From Leptospira ellisii (GTDB lineage Bacteria; Spirochaetota; Leptospiria; Leptospirales; Leptospiraceae), in assembly GCF_002811955.1 (NCBI RefSeq), contig NZ_NPEF01000012.1, forward strand, positions 10,001-32,251: a stretch of DNA of 22,251 bases, written 5' to 3'. The notes under the pieces are model-generated. The model worked only from the letters and a program-made list of their open reading frames with translations, was not told where the DNA came from and searched no databases. The translations under genes were made by a program, and so were the position numbers. Position 1 is the first letter of the stretch, and every line of letters starts with the position of its first letter. Positions 15,389 through 22,251 of this stretch are shown one piece after another.

Positions 15389-17008
15389 TTATTTTAGCCG
15401 CGATTCGTAGATTCCGTATAGGATTTCGATCGACCCCATCCTTTTTTTTCCGGTGATTTTAAAGGAAGGCATTTCGGAAATCGCGTCCGAATCGAACCTG
15501 TTGAGATATTCCACGAGTCCCGCTTTGGCGCCCGGGTCGTATTCCAAATTCTTCATACCTTCCGTATAATCCTTCGCATAAGCGAAGTATTCGAAAGGAA
15601 CGGCTTGTTCCGCATGGTCCTTTCCGGTTTTTACGCGGGAATATTTCTCCAAAAGATCCGCGAGCTCGACGACGTTCGTGGCTTGATATACTCTGCCTTG
15701 AAAGTATAAATCGGCCCCGGCCATTCCTCCGATCAAACCGTTCTGAAAGATCAAAAGATTTTCCTTCGGTTCCTGCAGAATGAAAGCCTGGACCGATTTA
15801 GAATTTTTGGCGAAACCCTTGGTCGTCTTATAATAGATCCAAGTCGGTATTACGGATAACGTAAGAACGAGATAGAGGACGGTTTTCGCGGTTTTTCCCC
15901 TGTTTTCTGCGACGGTCAATAGACGGGAAGCGCACAAAATCAATCCGGGAATTCCGGGAGTCAGGTATCGCGCACCGAATTCGGCGCCTCCGTCGTTCGG
16001 GGCCGTGGCCGCTGCGATCAAAATTCCCGAAAACGAGGAGAGGATCAGAGAACGTTCGGAAATCTCCATCCGCTTCCAAATTTTCGAAAACGAATAGGCG
16101 AAAAAGGAGATTCCCAGAAAAAGGAAGGGGGAATATCCGAAAAGACCTAACTTTAAATTTCCATAAAATAATAAATTTATAAAATTCTTAAATAAATTGG
16201 ATCCGCTGGCGGAATCGTAGTTCGCGTTGAACCGGGGACCCAATACGGAACGGAAAAAGGAATAGTTGAACGCGCAGTACGATATGAAACCGAGGAAGAG
16301 CACCGAGGCGGCGATCCAAAAAAGATCCTTCCTTTCTCCCGAGCGTTCGGAGGAAAATAGGGACGTTACTGCTTCGTAAAGCCAATAAATCCCCAGAAAG
16401 ATCAGATATTCGAGGCGAAACCAGTAGGAAAGGGACAGCAGCAACGTTCCGCATAACGTTAAAATCGCGGATTCCTTCCGTCGCGACCTCCGATACAGGA
16501 TCGAACCGAAGACGAACAGAAAAAGCGCGACCCCCACGTCCATGAAAAGATATCCGTTCATCACGATCGGTGTGGCTAGGGAAAAGAGCAGCATTCTGCC
16601 GGAAGGGACGGAAAATTCCCGGCCTAAAAGATAAAGGGAGGAACCGATCAAAAAAGCGGAAAGGAAATAAATTCCGTACGGTCCTCCGAAAGGAAGCGCG
16701 GCCGCGTATAATATTCCCAAAGAAACCGGAAATGCGATGATCTTGTGTCCGTTCACCACGGACATCTTTAAGAGGCTGAACTTCAGCTCGGGATCGAAAT
16801 CGAAACCCGGATAAAATACGTCCAAGGATCGGAAGCCGCTTTCGAAGATGGATTTTCCTAAAACGAATTTTTCGTAGTGATCCGCGGAAAGAAGATATCG
16901 AGGCGGAATCGAAAGATAGACGAACAAGGGAAACAGAAAGGCGGCCAAAGGAAGGGAGAACCTGCCCGTTAAGAACGTGTTCCAAAAACGTTTCAATTTC
17001 GAAATCAT
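15389..17008 (-). CDS. GT-C-like integral membrane glycosyltransferase, paralogue 3
   Basis: The protein is 539 residues, polytopic, and begins MISKLKRFWNTFLTGRFSLPLAAFLFPLF, a positively charged start before the first helix. The first loop reads YLLSADHYEKFVLGKSIFESGF then FYPGFDFDPE, keeping the aligned Asp. Shared segments are LGPRFNANY, FYGNLKLGLFGYSPF and TAPNDGG-x3-GARYLTPG, with a C-terminal domain beginning LLIFQNGLIGGMAGADLYF. This copy best shows the 'AADG/ND...GARYLTP' pattern of GT39-like families. The gene contains a 50-base patch with only 6 G/C (16151-16200), encoding KNFINLLFYGNLK. It is the promoter-proximal member of a minus-strand pair with paralogue 2 and is divergent from the plus-strand gene at 17146. 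Function is inferred as transfer of a lipid-linked sugar to a surface glycan. Confidence 0.8.
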   Translation of the reverse strand: MISKLKRFWNTFLTGRFSLPLAAFLFPLFVYLSIPPRYLLSADHYEKFVLGKSIFESGFRSLDVFYPGFDFDPELKFSLLKMSVVNGHKIIAFPVSLGILYAAALPFGGPYGIYFLSAFLIGSSLYLLGREFSVPSGRMLLFSLATPIVMNGYLFMDVGVALFLFVFGSILYRRSRRKESAILTLCGTLLLSLSYWFRLEYLIFLGIYWLYEAVTSLFSSERSGERKDLFWIAASVLFLGFISYCAFNYSFFRSVLGPRFNANYDSASGSNLFKNFINLLFYGNLKLGLFGYSPFLFLGISFFAYSFSKIWKRMEISERSLILSSFSGILIAAATAPNDGGAEFGARYLTPGIPGLILCASRLLTVAENRGKTAKTVLYLVLTLSVIPTWIYYKTTKGFAKNSKSVQAFILQEPKENLLIFQNGLIGGMAGADLYFQGRVYQATNVVELADLLEKYSRVKTGKDHAEQAVPFEYFAYAKDYTEGMKNLEYDPGAKAGLVEYLNRFDSDAISEMPSFKITGKKRMGSIEILYGIYESRLK

Positions 17009-17145
17009 CGTTTCTTATTCCCGGCGAAGTCAGAGTACGTCGCGTGCGTTTCCGGTCAATTCGCTTTCGAAACGCGGATCGATCCATTTTTTTAGCGGAA
17101 ATTTTTTCATTGATCCCGCGTTCGAATTATGCAAAACTTGAAGTT

Positions 17146-17724
17146 ATGCAACAGGAGATTTCCGGTCAAAATCCAATCAGTCAATTTCTTTCACAATCTC
17201 CCGTGAAAACTTTGATCGATCGTTATCGGTCCGAAAAAGGCAAAATACGCGCCTTTATGGAAAAGCTGCCCTTGTATTCGAGCGGTTTAAGGGGCTCCGA
17301 ATTTCAGAACACGGATTCGCTTTTACGGAAGGAACTCGCCTCGAAGGTGGCTTTGTTAAAAGAGCCGCTTCGCCGTCTGGAGGAGGGTTTCGTTTCGGCG
17401 AAAAAGATGGATCTGATCGGAAGCAGCGAGATCGCGGTGGTTTTGATCGATAAACTTACGCAGGCGATTCAAGCAGCGGGTTACGGTTTAAACGGTCTAG
17501 GAAGCGGACTCAAAGGAACTCCGGACGAATTGGAACGGCTCGCCGAATTCGATTTTTCGCTTTTTCGAGAAGTGGACGGAATTGAGGAGAAGATCCGTTC
17601 CCTTAAGATCGGAGCGGAGTCCTCTGTGGAGGAGATTCGGAATCTGGTCGGCGAAGTACGATCCGCCTTGGACGGGTTGGAGAACGCTTTCCGCTCCCGT
17701 AAGGATCTGTTTACGAAACTCTAA
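17146..17724 (+). CDS. Hypothetical helical/coiled-coil protein encoded before the SPFH gene
   Basis: I do not recognise this protein. The frame is open from 17044, but the first 34 residues are Arg-rich and read like non-coding upstream sequence. The ATG at 17146 (MQQEISGQNPISQFL) gives a 192-residue soluble protein that starts at a natural boundary. It is almost entirely helical by appearance, with heptad-like stretches (TLIDRYRSEKGKIRAFMEKL, LLRKELASKVALLKEPLRRL, FREVDGIEEKIRSLKIGA, EEIRNLVGEVRSALDGLENAF). A Gly-rich turn lies near the middle (YGLNGLGSGLKG). There is no signal peptide or membrane segment. It precedes the SPFH gene by 88 bp on the same strand, with a stable hairpin in the gap. 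It could be an accessory of the SPFH scaffold or an unrelated cytoplasmic protein. Confidence 0.75.
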   Translation: MQQEISGQNPISQFLSQSPVKTLIDRYRSEKGKIRAFMEKLPLYSSGLRGSEFQNTDSLLRKELASKVALLKEPLRRLEEGFVSAKKMDLIGSSEIAVVLIDKLTQAIQAAGYGLNGLGSGLKGTPDELERLAEFDFSLFREVDGIEEKIRSLKIGAESSVEEIRNLVGEVRSALDGLENAFRSRKDLFTKL

Positions 17725-17725
17725 A

Positions 17726-17753
17726 ATTCGAAAACGGGTCTTACGTTTCGAAT
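17726..17753 (+). other. Intercistronic hairpin ATTCGAAA(A)CG ... CGTTTCGAAT
   Basis: Ten base pairs with one bulged A enclose the loop GGTCTTA, beginning two bases after the stop of the preceding gene. No T-run follows, so it is unlikely to be a strong terminator; A-rich sequence (17760-17767) follows instead. It may be an mRNA-stability or processing element between the helical protein gene and the SPFH gene. Confidence 0.4.
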
Positions 17754-17812
17754 GATCTCAAAAAAAATCCGTCACCCGTTCTATACGGGAATTCGACCGA
17801 AGGAATAAAAAT

Positions 17813-18805
<993 letters not shown>

Positions 18806-18808
18806 AAT

Positions 18809-20158
<1,350 letters not shown>

Positions 20159-20164
20159 CTTTTT

Positions 20165-20186
20165 AAAGGGTTCCGGCCTTTTTTTT
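20165..20186 (+). terminator. Probable Rho-independent terminator after thrC
   Basis: AAAGG (20165-20169) pairs with CCTTT (20177-20181) around a 7-base loop and is followed directly by T's to 20186. The stem is short (5 bp), but the position just after the stop and the long T-tract support it. Confidence 0.5.
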
Positions 20187-20253
20187 AATACTTTTTTTCT
20201 TACGACTTTTTTTTTCGTCGAAACTGAGAAGTTTTTCGTCATATTTTTCATCC

Positions 20254-20979
<726 letters not shown>

Positions 20980-20989
20980 ACGAGGATGA

Positions 20990-22057
<1,068 letters not shown>

Positions 22058-22062
22058 AGAAA

Positions 22063-22078
22063 GTGTGGGAACTCACAC
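22063..22078. repeat. Palindromic repeat copy 1 (GTGTGGGAACTCACAC)
   Basis: Stem GTGTG/CACAC with GGAACT in the loop. It lies 6 bp after the stop of the membrane-anchored protein and could fold at the mRNA 3' end, but no T-run follows. Confidence 0.8.
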
Positions 22079-22136
22079 AAAGTAAGAGAGCGGATCGTCA
22101 TCGTCACTTTCGTGGTTGAATTAATTTTCGGAGATT

Positions 22137-22152
22137 TGTGGGAACTCACACA
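22137..22152. repeat. Palindromic repeat copy 2 (TGTGGGAACTCACACA)
   Basis: Same core TGTGGGAACTCACAC; the leading G of copies 1 and 3 is T here. Starts 74 bp after copy 1. Confidence 0.8.
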
Positions 22153-22197
22153 CAATCGAATTTTGCTACTGCGTATTTTTACTTTGAAAGATAAACC

Positions 22198-22213
22198 GTG
22201 TGGGAACTCACAC
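22198..22213. repeat. Palindromic repeat copy 3 (GTGTGGGAACTCACAC)
   Basis: Identical to copy 1, about 61 bp after copy 2, in the same orientation. The flanking sequence differs between copies, so these are dispersed short elements, not a tandem array of long units. Confidence 0.8.
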
Positions 22214-22251
22214 GGATTCCGGTGAAACCGGAGATCTTTCTCGCGATCAAC

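Larger units (their letters stand above)
22058..22251. other. Non-coding end of the window with three palindromes
   Basis: These 194 bp contain no convincing reading frame. They hold three copies of the GTGTGGGAACTCACAC-type palindrome, all in the same orientation and separated by about 60-75 bp, plus a GC-rich hairpin TCCGG-TGAAA-CCGGA at 22218-22232 near the end. The region may be a promoter/leader for the next gene, which is outside the window. Confidence 0.5.

Noticed and set aside
17044..17145. Upstream extension of the helical-protein gene
   Set aside because: The 34 extra residues are Arg/Phe-rich and lie in the divergent promoter region; the ATG at 17146 gives a natural start.
22063..22213. 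CRISPR array
   Set aside because: Repeats are 16 bases, palindromic, only three, and spacing is uneven (about 74 and 61 bp start to start); no cas gene is near.

Overview
The window looks like chromosomal DNA of a spirochaete, most probably a Leptospira. Three things point there: (i) short GTGTGGGAACTCACAC palindromes in intergenic DNA, of the kind I associate with Leptospira; (ii) a lipoprotein with a loose spirochaetal lipobox and tandem DUF1566 (Lcl_C) domains; (iii) clusters of paralogous acyltransferases and large membrane glycosyltransferases. The base composition is clearly richer in G+C than L. interrogans, so a higher-GC species is likely, but I cannot name it. No rRNA, tRNA, CRISPR array, transposase or phage gene is visible. 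All intergenic gaps are under 300 bp.

Layout. 1-1126 (+) is the 3' part of a KtrB/TrkH potassium-uptake subunit. 1415-3587 (+) is eutB-eutC, the adenosylcobalamin-dependent ethanolamine ammonia-lyase, without any other eut gene. 3686-5176 (+) holds a UbiA-family enzyme of the decaprenyl-phosphate phosphoribosyltransferase type and a membrane-anchored TlpA/ScsD-like thioredoxin. 5310-6710 (+) is a two-domain DUF1566 lipoprotein and 6770-7552 (+) an unrecognised soluble protein.

7549-17008 is the most distinctive part. It holds three paralogous acyltransferase-3 (AT3) proteins, three paralogous GT-C-like membrane glycosyltransferases and a type I signal peptidase. All are on the minus strand except the AT3 at 12446-13633. 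This is plausibly a surface-glycan building and decorating island. One AT3 gene (8763-9950) has no ATG/GTG/TTG start that keeps its conserved N-terminus. Both sibling genes show where the start should be, and at that exact position it carries TTA.

17146-20158 (+) holds a small helical/coiled-coil protein, an SPFH-SHOCT protein of the YdjI type, and threonine synthase packed 3 bp behind it. 20254-22057 (+) holds a divergent GHKL-ATPase-like protein followed 10 bp later by a protein with a single C-terminal membrane anchor, probably a functional pair. 22058-22251 is non-coding and carries three near-identical palindromes; a related 18-base palindrome lies inside thrC.

Functional assignments come from motifs read by eye. 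Assignments for the AT3 substrates, the glycosyltransferases and the last two genes are inference.
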